Source of the DNA: Cardiobacteriales bacterium
GTDB taxonomy: Bacteria; Pseudomonadota; Gammaproteobacteria; Cardiobacteriales; Wohlfahrtiimonadaceae
DNA: 33,144 nt
Direction: 5' to 3'
Assembly: GCA_030150565.1 (NCBI GenBank)
Contig: JASLFR010000020.1
Coordinates: 1 to 33,144, forward strand
Positions 16,724 to 24,540 of this stretch are shown one piece after another. The notes beneath the pieces were generated by a model. That model had not been told where the DNA came from and ran no database searches. It saw nothing but the letters and a program-made list of their open reading frames with translations. The position numbers and the translations under genes were made by a program. Positions within the stretch are counted from its first letter, which is position 1; the number at the start of each line of letters is the position of its first letter.

Positions 16724-17310
16724 TACGATAAGTTAATCTCAGGGACTGCCCGCTTCTGATCGAGCTCTAAAGGTGCCATTGGGCGAAAACGGAAGAGCGC
16801 CGCAATCACATTATTGGGGAAGCTCTCCCGCAAAATGTTGTAATGCATCACGCTATCGTTATACCCTTGCCGCGCGTAGGCGATCCTATTCTCAGTATGA
16901 ATGAGCTGCTCCATCAACTGCTCCATCTGCTCATTCGCTTTAAGATCAGGATACGCCTCAACGGTCGCAAAGAGCCCCCCAAGAGCGCCATTTAAAATCC
17001 CTTCAGAGCTTGAGAGCGCATTCATCACAGTAAGCGCTCCCACCTCTTTTCGAGAGGCATCGAGACGACTCTTTGCATGATTACGCGCCTCCATCACACT
17101 CTCTAATGTACTCTTCTCATGCTCAAGATAGCGGGATGCCACCTTAACTAAGTTGGGAATTAGATCGTAACGGCGGGTTAGTTGCACATCGATCTGACTA
17201 AATCCATTACGGCTATAGTTACGAAAGCGGATCAACTTGTTATAGGTAATCACTACAAAAATAAGTAGAGAGAGGGCGAGTAAGAGCCCTACAATTTGCC
17301 AAAGAGTCAT
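16723..17310 (-). CDS. lemA: LemA family protein
   Basis: A 195-residue protein with one N-terminal membrane helix (about residues 4-24). The conserved LemA helical domain follows, including the family signature around QIDVQLTRRYDLIPNLVKVASRYLEHE (split here only as a landmark, residues 40-66) and EAYPDLKANEQ near 123. LemA proteins have a cytoplasmic or periplasmic four-helix domain of unclear function, often near envelope proteases. Here it lies between sohB, a membrane peptidase gene (12 bp gap), and priA (1 bp overlap). The sohB link fits an envelope role; the priA link looks like chance or coupling of convenience. Confidence 0.9.
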   Translation of the reverse strand: MTLWQIVGLLLALSLLIFVVITYNKLIRFRNYSRNGFSQIDVQLTRRYDLIPNLVKVASRYLEHEKSTLESVMEARNHAKSRLDASRKEVGALTVMNALSSSEGILNGALGGLFATVEAYPDLKANEQMEQLMEQLIHTENRIAYARQGYNDSVMHYNILRESFPNNVIAALFRFRPMAPLELDQKRAVPEINLS

Positions 17311-17322
17311 CGCACACCTCTG

Positions 17323-18375
17323 TTAACGATTAAGAAGATGAGCGGTATTAGTTAAGAATCGGGAGAGCCCTTTTCGCATTGAGAGGCGTTCCCGATAACT
17401 AATGCCGTACACCTTCATTGTATCAATCTTTTCTAAAAGCCAAGCATCACTCGTCTTAATCTCATCCACAAGGCCTAGCTCAATCCCTTTGACTGAGAGC
17501 CAATGCTCCCCTGTCGCAATACGCTCAATATCGAGCTGCGGGCGATATTGATGAACGAATGATTTAAACGATTCATGAATATCGGCAAGATCCTCTTTAA
17601 ACTTCGCTCGCCCTTCATCATCATTCTCACCAAACATCGTAACAGTGCGCTTATAGTTACCTGCAGTAAATTGCTCATAATCGATATCGAAACGCTCTAA
17701 GAGGCGATGAAAATTGGGAAGTTGCGCCACCACTCCTATCGAGCCCACAACAGCAAAAGGGGCTGCAATAATATAATCAGCTACCGCTGCCATTAGGTAA
17801 CCTCCGCTTGCTGCCACCTCATCAACTGCAACGGTTAGAGGGAGCTTAGCATCCCGAATTCGAGCCAACTGCGCTGCGGCTAAGCCGTAACTATGAACCA
17901 CTCCACCAGGGCTCTTCACCTTCACTAATACCTCATCCCCCTCTTTAGCAATGAGAAGAAGGGCATTCACCTCCCGGCGCAGATTCTCAACCGTTGAAGC
18001 GGTCATATCTCCATCAAATTCAAGAACAAAGAGGGAGTTTTTCTCCGTTTCACTCTCCCCTTTCGCTTCCCCCTTCTTCCAAAAAAGGGCCGATTTTAGA
18101 GCGGAAGCGAGCTTCGATTTTTTCATGCGCTTCTCATTTAGCTCCTCTTTCTGATCAGCCTCCCCTTTCTCCCCCTTATTGAGTGTGGTGCTCTTAAATC
18201 CCTCTTCAAATTGCTCCTTGATCCCCTTCAACTCAGCGCTCAAATCATTAAAGTGAAGGCGTCCTCTCCCGCTCTCCCCCCGCTCTGAGCGCAGAGAAGC
18301 GATTAAATTGATCATAAAAATTAGAGCGACAACAATCGTCACCGCCTTTGCTAAAAAGATGAAATATTCAGCCAT
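17323..18375 (-). CDS. sohB: Inner-membrane serine peptidase SohB (S49 family)
   Basis: A 350-residue protein, the same length as E. coli SohB (349). An N-terminal membrane helix (about 8-27) is followed by a highly charged linker (28-110) and the S49 SppA-like peptidase domain. The catalytic serine is Ser190 in DEVAASGGYLMA and the lysine is Lys242 in AGNYKRT. PFAVVGSIGVVAQLPNF and ATGEHW are typical of SohB. S49 enzymes degrade signal peptides or small membrane proteins, and SohB is thought to act on the periplasmic side. A strong GGGAGGAGAG ribosome site precedes the ATG. The start lies only 25 bp after the terminator of the ppi gene, so a promoter is expected in or near that hairpin. Confidence 0.93.
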   Translation of the reverse strand: MAEYFIFLAKAVTIVVALIFMINLIASLRSERGESGRGRLHFNDLSAELKGIKEQFEEGFKSTTLNKGEKGEADQKEELNEKRMKKSKLASALKSALFWKKGEAKGESETEKNSLFVLEFDGDMTASTVENLRREVNALLLIAKEGDEVLVKVKSPGGVVHSYGLAAAQLARIRDAKLPLTVAVDEVAASGGYLMAAVADYIIAAPFAVVGSIGVVAQLPNFHRLLERFDIDYEQFTAGNYKRTVTMFGENDDEGRAKFKEDLADIHESFKSFVHQYRPQLDIERIATGEHWLSVKGIELGLVDEIKTSDAWLLEKIDTMKVYGISYRERLSMRKGLSRFLTNTAHLLNR

Positions 18376-18400
18376 CTCTCTCCTCCCTTTTATCTCAATG

Positions 18401-18431
18401 AAAAAGAGGCCTGAAGTTACCTTCAGACCTC
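18401..18431 (-). terminator. Intrinsic terminator after the peptidyl-prolyl isomerase gene
   Basis: Reading the - strand, an 11-bp stem with one G-U pair (18431-18421 with 18416-18406) and a 4-nt loop is followed by five Ts (18405-18401). The G-U pair exists only in the - strand transcript, which gives the direction. It closes the yceD-to-ppi run. Confidence 0.82.
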
Positions 18432-18453
18432 CCTTTAAATAGATGAAATCGAT

Positions 18454-19296
18454 CTATTTCAATTTATAATCGATCTTTAAAGCTTCGTTAATCTCTTGAA
18501 TATAATCTTGAAGATTATTCTCAATTAAGAGTTGCTCAATTGCACCACGTGCATTCTCATAAGTCTCAATATTTTGAGCTTCACGAATATCTTCTAACTG
18601 AATGATGTGGTATCCAAATTGGCTCTTAACAGGCTCTTTAGTCAATTCACCCTTCTTAAGCTCTTTCACCGCATCTGAAAACTCAGGCACCATTACGTTA
18701 GCAGTAAACCAACCTAAATCGCCGCCGCTCTCTTTGCTGCCTGGATCGATTGAGTGCTCTTTAGCCGCCTCTTCAAATGTAGTTTTGCCCTCTGCAATCT
18801 CTTTAGCGAGCTCTTTAGCTGCTGCCTCATCCTCTACTAAGATGTGTGCCGCTTTATACTCTTTAGTATCGATTGCGCTCACCTGCTGATCGTACTCTTT
18901 ACGAATCTCCTCTTCGGTGATCTCTTTACTCTCAGCAAAACGCTTCAACTCAGCTTCAGCGAGTGCAACAGAGGTGATTTGACGCAATTGCGCTTCAAAT
19001 TTTGGATCTTTATCGAGCTTATTCTCTACCGCACGCTCAGCAAGCGCTTTTTGTAAGAGGTACGCCTCAACAAGATTATTCACCTGCTCTTTTGAGTGAA
19101 GAATGGAAGTGTCGTCATTACCCACAATGAAGCTGACGAACTCTAAAAACTCAGCACGGCTCAAATCCTTGCCGTTATGAGAAGCGACAGGGTCAGGAAT
19201 CTCAACAGGATCTTGAACCTGTAATGTTTGAGCCTGCACTAACGAACCGAGTGCAAAGGTAACCGCAAGTGCGGTTAAACGAAGACGATTTTTCAT
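18454..19296 (-). CDS. Periplasmic parvulin-type peptidyl-prolyl isomerase
   Basis: A 280-residue precursor with a Sec signal peptide (MKNRLRLTALAVTFALGSLV, cleavage probably after QA at 22). A helical chaperone-like region at about 40-135 is followed by one parvulin rotamase domain at about 147-240, with KAAHILVEDE, GGDLGWF and QFGYHIIQLED. The overall plan resembles PrsA or a SurA with one rotamase domain, so it probably helps fold exported proteins. There is no lipobox, unlike Gram-positive PrsA. It follows the BolA-family gene by 16 bp, the same neighbourhood (YciB, BolA, PPIase) I know from pseudomonads. E. coli SurA is longer and has two rotamase domains, so I do not use that name. Confidence 0.9.
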   Translation of the reverse strand: MKNRLRLTALAVTFALGSLVQAQTLQVQDPVEIPDPVASHNGKDLSRAEFLEFVSFIVGNDDTSILHSKEQVNNLVEAYLLQKALAERAVENKLDKDPKFEAQLRQITSVALAEAELKRFAESKEITEEEIRKEYDQQVSAIDTKEYKAAHILVEDEAAAKELAKEIAEGKTTFEEAAKEHSIDPGSKESGGDLGWFTANVMVPEFSDAVKELKKGELTKEPVKSQFGYHIIQLEDIREAQNIETYENARGAIEQLLIENNLQDYIQEINEALKIDYKLK

Positions 19297-19312
19297 GATT
19301 TAGATACTCCTT

Positions 19313-19585
19313 TTACTTTGAACGAACTGTTTTAATGCTTAAGGCATGAATCTCATCAGGCATCATGCTACTTAACGCAGAATAGACTAACTTATGTTGA
19401 TTAATCATACTCTTATTTTCAAACTTAGGGCTATCAATTTCAATCGTAAAATGGCCAGCCCCCCCTTCTGCTCCTGCATGCCCTACATGAAGATGACTAT
19501 CATCAATAATTTTAAGGTGGGTCGGCGCTAACGCCTCCTCTACTAAACGCTCCATCTTCTCGATACGCGCACGATTATCAATCAT
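19313..19585 (-). CDS. BolA family protein
   Basis: A 90-residue protein with the BolA/YrbA fold. It has helix IEKMERLVEEAL, then HLKIIDDSHLHVGH, a glycine-rich loop GAEGGAGHFTIEI, and the C-terminal helix QHKLVYSALSSMMPDEIHALSIKT. BolA proteins pair with monothiol glutaredoxins in iron-sulfur cluster handling and, in E. coli, affect cell shape and envelope genes. Conserved histidines that can bind a shared cluster are present. The gene starts inside the end of yciB (8-bp overlap), so translation is coupled. Confidence 0.92.
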   Translation of the reverse strand: MIDNRARIEKMERLVEEALAPTHLKIIDDSHLHVGHAGAEGGAGHFTIEIDSPKFENKSMINQHKLVYSALSSMMPDEIHALSIKTVRSK

Positions 19586-20180
19586 TTTTTAGCTCCTTCT
19601 CATCATCCCGATTAGTATCAACAGCGGGTAGTGATCTGCTCTGTTTCATCAAATAACGTAAAACAAAAGTGGTAAAGATGAGGGTTAGAATAGGCATTAC
19701 TGCCACTTTAGTAATCACCCAGACCTTCTCATCAAGATTGAGATAAGTGACAAGAAGCACCACAACTGCATTAATTAAGGCGCACAGAAACATAAATGTG
19801 CCCCAGATAATATTGACCTTAAGCCACTCTTTTTGGGGTAGCTCTATCTCCAGCAACTTTCCAAAGAGGTACTCAAAAGGGGCTTTCTTCATTCGATAGA
19901 GAACAAAAAGCCCAATACCAATAGCGCTATTAACAATCGTTGGACGCCAGAGAATAAACCCCTTCTCTTTAAAGAAGATCGCTAACCCAGAGAGCAGAAG
20001 CGTTGCTAATAATGCACCCCACTCACTCTTCTTCACCCCCTTTGGGCGAACCGTTAAGAGGGCTAATGATCCAAGAGAGAACCAGAAAAGAACGGTTGTC
20101 GCTTTTAAAAGATCAAAACCAAAAAAGAAGAAGGTGATTGCAAAAGCAATGCTCGAGAGGCTTAGGAGTGCTTGCGCCAT
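19578..20180 (-). CDS. yciB: Inner-membrane septation protein YciB
   Basis: A 200-residue membrane protein with five to six hydrophobic helices. The family landmarks WRPTIVNSAIGIGLF near residue 78 and EWLKVNIIWGTFMFLCALIN near residue 118 are clear. YciB (formerly IspA/IspZ septation protein) is linked to envelope integrity and cell division in enterobacteria; its biochemical role is not settled. The start lies 3 bp after the fabD stop, which places it firmly in the fatty-acid operon. The charged C-terminal tail (DTNRDDEKELKND) is not conserved. Confidence 0.9.
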   Translation of the reverse strand: MAQALLSLSSIAFAITFFFFGFDLLKATTVLFWFSLGSLALLTVRPKGVKKSEWGALLATLLLSGLAIFFKEKGFILWRPTIVNSAIGIGLFVLYRMKKAPFEYLFGKLLEIELPQKEWLKVNIIWGTFMFLCALINAVVVLLVTYLNLDEKVWVITKVAVMPILTLIFTTFVLRYLMKQSRSLPAVDTNRDDEKELKND

Positions 20181-20183
20181 CAG

Positions 20184-21122
20184 TTACCCTCTCTGCTCCT
20201 CTAATAGTGCATCGAGAGATGCTCCATCAAAGATATTTTTACAGCTAAGCGTTTTATCAATTCGTCTAATCAGACCTGCAAGAACTTTGCCAGAACCACA
20301 CTCAACAAGATCAGTCACCCCTTCATCTGCCATCTTAAGGATGCTTTCCGTCCAGCGAACGGGGAGATATAACTGCTCGATGAGTGCCTCTTTAATCGCA
20401 TCAACATCGTTGTGAGAAGCTACATCGGCGTTGTGTAGTACAGGAATAGTGGGGGTATTAAATTCGATCGTTGAGAGCACCTTCGCAAGCTTCTCTGCTG
20501 CAGGCTTCATCAATGCTGAATGGGATGGAACTGAGACTGCTAATGGTAACGCTCGACGTGCTCCCGCCTCTTTTGCCGCATCACACGCTCTCTCTACCGC
20601 TCCACTATTTCCAGCAATGACCACCTGTCCTGGTGAGTTAAAGTTCGCTGCTGCAACGTAATCCTCTTCAGTCGAGATCTTACCGCAGAGCTCAATCACT
20701 ACTTCATCATCCAAGCCTAAGATTGCTGCCATCGCACCAACGCCCGCAGGCACCGCCTCTTGCATCAATTTTCCACGCTCAGAGACTAATCGCACCGCAT
20801 CATCAAAGGCGATTACGCCCGCTGCAACAAGAGCGCTATACTCCCCTAAACTGTGGCCTGCTAAGAGTGTGGGTTTCTCCCCCCCTTCTGCAAGATACTT
20901 CTCCCATAAAATGGTGCTCACTGTTAAGAGTGCAGGTTGAGTGACCGCTGTATCGTTCAATTTCTCGATCGGCCCCTCTTTAATGATTGATGATAATGAA
21001 TAGCCAAGTGCATTATCGGCACGCTCAAAATACTCAAGTGCGATGGGATCATTCCAAAGATCCTCAATCATTCCGATTGCTTGTGATCCCTGCCCTGGAA
21101 AAACAAATGCTAACTTACTCAT
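20184..21122 (-). CDS. fabD: Malonyl-CoA:ACP transacylase FabD
   Basis: At 312 residues this is close to E. coli FabD (309). It moves malonate from CoA to acyl carrier protein, the extender unit for fatty-acid synthesis. The oxyanion loop GQGSQ is at 10-14, the nucleophile Ser91 is in GHSLGEYSAL, and the catalytic His201 is in VPSHSALM. It is 16 bp after fabH. Unlike the E. coli cluster, it is not followed by fabG and acpP but by yciB. Confidence 0.97.
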   Translation of the reverse strand: MSKLAFVFPGQGSQAIGMIEDLWNDPIALEYFERADNALGYSLSSIIKEGPIEKLNDTAVTQPALLTVSTILWEKYLAEGGEKPTLLAGHSLGEYSALVAAGVIAFDDAVRLVSERGKLMQEAVPAGVGAMAAILGLDDEVVIELCGKISTEEDYVAAANFNSPGQVVIAGNSGAVERACDAAKEAGARRALPLAVSVPSHSALMKPAAEKLAKVLSTIEFNTPTIPVLHNADVASHNDVDAIKEALIEQLYLPVRWTESILKMADEGVTDLVECGSGKVLAGLIRRIDKTLSCKNIFDGASLDALLEEQRG

Positions 21123-21138
21123 AACTCTCTTCCTTCAA

Positions 21139-22095
21139 TTAGATACGAACAAGGGCTGAACCCCATGTAAAGCCACCGCCAAACGCCTCCATCAGTACTA
21201 AATCTCCCGCTTTAATACGCCCATCTTTACGAGCGATATCGAGCGCAAGAGGAATACTCGCAGCAGAAGTATTAGCGTGTTGATCAACCGTGACCACCAT
21301 CTTCTCAGCGGGTAACCCTACCCGCTTAGCAGTTGCATTCATAATGCGTAAATTGGCTTGATGAGGCACAAACCAATCGAGCTCTTCAGCGCTTAAATTG
21401 TGCGCATCTAAGCTCTCTTTCACTAATTGATGGAGTTTACCCACCGCATGACGAAATACCTCATTCCCCTTCATCTGCACATAAGGGTAGACATCTTCTG
21501 GCGAGATAACGCTCCGCTTTAATTCAAGCAGATCTTTATAACTTCCATCAGCGTGGAGATGGGTGGATAGAATACCCGCCTCATCGCTCGCTTCTAAGAT
21601 TACGGCCGCTGCCCCATCCCCAAAGAGTACGCAAGTTGCGCGATCACTCCAATCGACGATACGGGAGTAGACTTCTGAACCGATCACCACCGCTCTCTTC
21701 GCGGAACCCGCTTTAATAAAATTATCAGCGATTCCTAAAGCGTAGATAAATCCTGAACAGGCCGCACTAATATCGAAAGAGGCTGCACCAACATTACCAA
21801 TTCGCTCCTGTACAAGCGTTGCCGTTGAGGGGTAAGTCTGATCAGGCGTTGATGTAGCAAGCACGATGAGATCTAGGCTCTCCGCTTCGATCCCTGCATC
21901 TTTAAGGGCGGCTTCTACGGCAGCTACCGCTAAATCGGTACACTGCTCACTCTCATCGGCAATGTGGCGCTGATGAATCCCTGTGCGCTCAACAATCCAC
22001 TCATGAGAGGTATCGATCTTTTGGGCTAAATCATCATTTGTTACCACTTTTTTAGGCAAATAGTGGCCCGTTCCAATAATTTTTGAATATTTCAC
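21139..22095 (-). CDS. fabH: 3-oxoacyl-ACP synthase III FabH
   Basis: A 318-residue enzyme (E. coli 317) that starts fatty-acid chains by condensing acetyl-CoA with malonyl-ACP. The complete triad is present: Cys113 in DISAACSGFIYAL, His245 in FVPHQANLRI and Asn275 in QHANTSAAS. The C-terminal GGGFTWGSALVR is also diagnostic. The gene is 2 bp downstream of plsX and 16 bp upstream of fabD. Confidence 0.97.
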   Translation of the reverse strand: MKYSKIIGTGHYLPKKVVTNDDLAQKIDTSHEWIVERTGIHQRHIADESEQCTDLAVAAVEAALKDAGIEAESLDLIVLATSTPDQTYPSTATLVQERIGNVGAASFDISAACSGFIYALGIADNFIKAGSAKRAVVIGSEVYSRIVDWSDRATCVLFGDGAAAVILEASDEAGILSTHLHADGSYKDLLELKRSVISPEDVYPYVQMKGNEVFRHAVGKLHQLVKESLDAHNLSAEELDWFVPHQANLRIMNATAKRVGLPAEKMVVTVDQHANTSAASIPLALDIARKDGRIKAGDLVLMEAFGGGFTWGSALVRI

Positions 22096-22097
22096 AA

Positions 22098-23135
22098 CTA
22101 CTCCTCAGCTCCTGCTTGATGGGCCACAAATTGTTCCGCCATCTTAGTGAGCATCTTCTGCTCAACCAGTTTTGTTGCGATCTTAATCGCATTCTCAAAG
22201 GCAACTGCATCTGCATTGCCGTGTGATTTTACAACAATCCCCCGTAATCCTAGTAGACTTGCGCCATTATGCTTACGAGGATCAAGATTCTCCTTCAAAG
22301 CTCGTAGAACAGGCATAGCAACAACAGCCGAGAGCTTTGTAAACAGATTCTTCTTAAATCCATGCTCAAGCGTACGGGTGATCATCTTCGCTGTTCCCTC
22401 CATCGTCTTGAGGGCAACATTTCCAATAAATCCATCTGAAACAATAACGTCTACATCATCAAAGAAGATGCCATCCCCTTCAACAAAGCCGATATAGTTG
22501 ATACGCTTCTCCCCCTCTAAAAGTGGGGCAGTCTCTTTAATCAGCTCATTCCCTTTAATCGCCTCTTCACCAATATTAAGAAGCGCAACTTTAGGAGAGG
22601 GATTCTCATCAATCGCTGTTGCAACAAGAGAGCCCATCAAGGCAAATTGATGGAGATGCTCAGCGGTATTATCGACATTCGCTCCAAGATCGAGCATATA
22701 GACATGACCATTATTCATCGAGGGGATGGAGGTACAGATTGCAGGGCGCTCAATTCCAGGAAGCATCTTTAACACATACCTTGCGGTCGCCATCAGTGCA
22801 CCTGTATTGCCTGCAGACATACAAGAGTCTGCTAATCCCTCTTTAACACAGTTAATTGCAACTCTCATAGAGGAATCACGCTTATTGCGCAGAGCTGTTT
22901 GGGGTTTCTCATCCATCTCCACCACCTGACTTGCATGATGAATGATTAAACGCCCTGAAACAAAATGGGGCTTATCTGTGACAAGCGGGGTTAAAACCGC
23001 CTCATCACCAACAGCTAAAATCGTTAAATTAGGGTGATTATCTAACGCACGAAAAGCGGCGGGAATGAAGACCTCTGGCCCATTGTCTCCACTCATCATA
23101 TCCACGGCAACCCGTATCTTATTCGACCCTCTCAT
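22098..23135 (-). CDS. plsX: Phosphate acyltransferase PlsX
   Basis: A 345-residue protein of the PlsX family (E. coli 356), a peripheral enzyme that makes acyl-phosphate from acyl-ACP for phospholipid synthesis. Landmarks are VAVDMMSGDNGPEVFIP at the start (usually VAxDxMGGDxGP, so the first G is a serine here), RNKRDSSMRVAI near residue 83, SAGNTGALMATA near 105, and DGFIGNVALKTMEG near 212. It lies 120 bp after rpmF, with a strong terminator-like hairpin in the gap. GAGGAAGAG precedes the start. Confidence 0.95.
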   Translation of the reverse strand: MRGSNKIRVAVDMMSGDNGPEVFIPAAFRALDNHPNLTILAVGDEAVLTPLVTDKPHFVSGRLIIHHASQVVEMDEKPQTALRNKRDSSMRVAINCVKEGLADSCMSAGNTGALMATARYVLKMLPGIERPAICTSIPSMNNGHVYMLDLGANVDNTAEHLHQFALMGSLVATAIDENPSPKVALLNIGEEAIKGNELIKETAPLLEGEKRINYIGFVEGDGIFFDDVDVIVSDGFIGNVALKTMEGTAKMITRTLEHGFKKNLFTKLSAVVAMPVLRALKENLDPRKHNGASLLGLRGIVVKSHGNADAVAFENAIKIATKLVEQKMLTKMAEQFVAHQAGAEE

Positions 23136-23171
23136 TACGCTTAACTCTTCCTCTTTTTATTGCTCTACAAC

Positions 23172-23218
23172 AAAAAAACCTACGCATCATCAACCTTAAT
23201 CAATAATGCGTAGGTTTT
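23172..23218 (-). terminator. Strong intrinsic terminator between rpmF and plsX
   Basis: A 13-bp perfect stem (23218-23206 with 23187-23175) has an 18-nt loop. On the - strand it is followed by a run of Ts (complement of 23172-23178). It lies 38 bp after the rpmF stop and 36 bp before plsX. Confidence 0.85.
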
Positions 23219-23255
23219 CCAATCATACTCTGGTATCAGAATAATGCGTTACGCC

Positions 23256-23450
23256 TTATTCTAATTCAGCTACTGTATCGTTTTTGAAAATTACTTTACG
23301 ACCACGATAGTAACCGTCAGCTGTTACGTGGTGACGTAAATGCTGTTCGCCAGTTGTCTTATCAATGCTCACATTACGTGTGCTTAAACTATCATGTGCA
23401 CGACGCTTACCACGTCTTGCACGGCTTACTTTCGACTTTTGTACTGCCAT
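23256..23450 (-). CDS. rpmF: 50S ribosomal protein L32
   Basis: A 64-residue basic protein starting MAVQKSKVSRARRGKRRAH, an unmistakable L32. It belongs to the large ribosomal subunit near the peptide exit side. It is the cysteine-free form, so it does not bind zinc. AGGAG lies upstream. It keeps the widespread bacterial order yceD-rpmF-plsX, 27 bp after yceD. Confidence 0.97.
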   Translation of the reverse strand: MAVQKSKVSRARRGKRRAHDSLSTRNVSIDKTTGEQHLRHHVTADGYYRGRKVIFKNDTVAELE

Positions 23451-23477
23451 AACCTTACTCCTAACTCAAAATTTCGG

Positions 23478-23957
23478 TCAATTATCTAATAAATCGGACA
23501 GGACTGCAAAAGGATTTTCCTTCTCCTCCTTATCCTCTTCAATCAGCTCGCTCTTCTTCTGATTTTTCATATATTCCCGCCCAGCGCACGGCTCATCATC
23601 GGCATGATAAGGAATAACCGGAAGTGCAAGTAACATCTCATCTTCAAGGTGGTGCACTAACTCAGTAGGATAACCCTCTTCCAATACTAAGATCGACTCA
23701 TCATCCCCCATTAAATCCGCCTCATACTCACTCTCAGCTAAACGCCATGAGAAGGGAAGATCGAATGATTGATGAAACGGCTCTAAACAGCGTTGACATG
23801 CAAGATCCGCCCCAAATTTAAGGCGACCTGCGATATAACGATGATTCTGCTCATCGCGCCCCGCTTCAAGCTCTACTGTGATTGGATCATCTAAAGAATC
23901 AACCACCTCTCTTAGGCGAGGAAAATATCGAATTGCGAGGGTATCAGAGAAAGCCAT
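23478..23957 (-). CDS. yceD: YceD family protein (DUF177, 23S rRNA accumulation protein)
   Basis: A 159-residue protein with the DUF177 CxxC motif (CQRC, in ADLACQRCLEPFH), then VEDEMLLALPVIP-like LEDEMLLALPVIPYH and the C-terminal NPFAVLSDL, as in E. coli YceD (173 residues). YceD is needed for normal 23S rRNA levels in several bacteria and plants. The open frame extends 30 codons further, to ATG 24047. I prefer the ATG at 23957 because a perfect TTGACA with a plausible -10 box covers the region of the longer start, and the length then fits the family better. The ribosome site for the shorter start is weak (GATGAGAAG directly before ATG), so the choice is not certain. Confidence 0.85.
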   Translation of the reverse strand: MAFSDTLAIRYFPRLREVVDSLDDPITVELEAGRDEQNHRYIAGRLKFGADLACQRCLEPFHQSFDLPFSWRLAESEYEADLMGDDESILVLEEGYPTELVHHLEDEMLLALPVIPYHADDEPCAGREYMKNQKKSELIEEDKEEKENPFAVLSDLLDN

Positions 23958-24035
23958 CTTCTCATCAACAACCCGCCAAACCGTTAAATCTGAGTAATTC
24001 ACAGAACACCACTTCAATTCTGATAAAAGAGGGCT

Positions 24036-24065
24036 ATAGTAAGCCATTGAGCGCTAATTTGTCAA
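24036..24065 (-). promoter_or_regulatory. Probable promoter of the yceD-rpmF-plsX-fab run
   Basis: On the - strand TTGACA (24065-24060) is followed after 18 bp by TACTAT (24041-24036, 4 of 6). A TATAAT (24070-24065) touches the -35 box and may belong to a second promoter. Transcription would start near 24029, downstream of the long yceD start. Confidence 0.5.
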
Positions 24066-24099
24066 TTATAGTTGCTCTTAAAGAGAGGTGGGGAAGCTC

Positions 24100-24540
24100 C
24101 TACATCCTCTCGATAATATAGCGCTCTAACGCATCTTTTGTATCCGCTTCATGAATCAACTCACCTCGAAGAGAGATATTTCGTTGATGCACCTTTTCAG
24201 GATCACCTGAACGGAGATAGTGCCACGCAGGAAGCGGTAAATTTCGGTAGCGACGTAGATAAGCGCATGTTTTTGGAAGCCAATGAATCCCCTTTAGATC
24301 TTCATATCTCAGCTTTACACACTCAGGAACACTCTTTTGACGGTTGCAGTAATCGCTACACTGCATCGTATTGAGATCGAGTAGATTACAAGCCACATTG
24401 GTTAAATAGAGAAGACCTGTATCCTCATCTTCAATCTTGTTCACACAACAGAGCCCACAACCATCACAGAGTGCTTCCCACTCCTCATCATTGAGCTGAT
24501 CTAAAGGGAGCTCCCAAAACTTCTCACGTTTACTGCTCAT
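24100..24540 (-). CDS. ycgN: YcgN family cysteine-cluster protein (UPF0260)
   Basis: A 146-residue cytoplasmic protein. Cysteines 25, 28, 31 and 32 (CDGCGLCC) and further ones in ACNLLDLNTMQCSDYCNR and PKTCAYLR form a likely metal or iron-sulfur site, the defining feature of UPF0260/YkgJ-type proteins. The conserved WHYLRSGDPEKVH near residue 106 marks the YcgN subfamily. Function unknown. It overlaps the end of yihY by 11 bp and is the last gene of the run that starts at map. Confidence 0.92.
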   Translation of the reverse strand: MSSKREKFWELPLDQLNDEEWEALCDGCGLCCVNKIEDEDTGLLYLTNVACNLLDLNTMQCSDYCNRQKSVPECVKLRYEDLKGIHWLPKTCAYLRRYRNLPLPAWHYLRSGDPEKVHQRNISLRGELIHEADTKDALERYIIERM

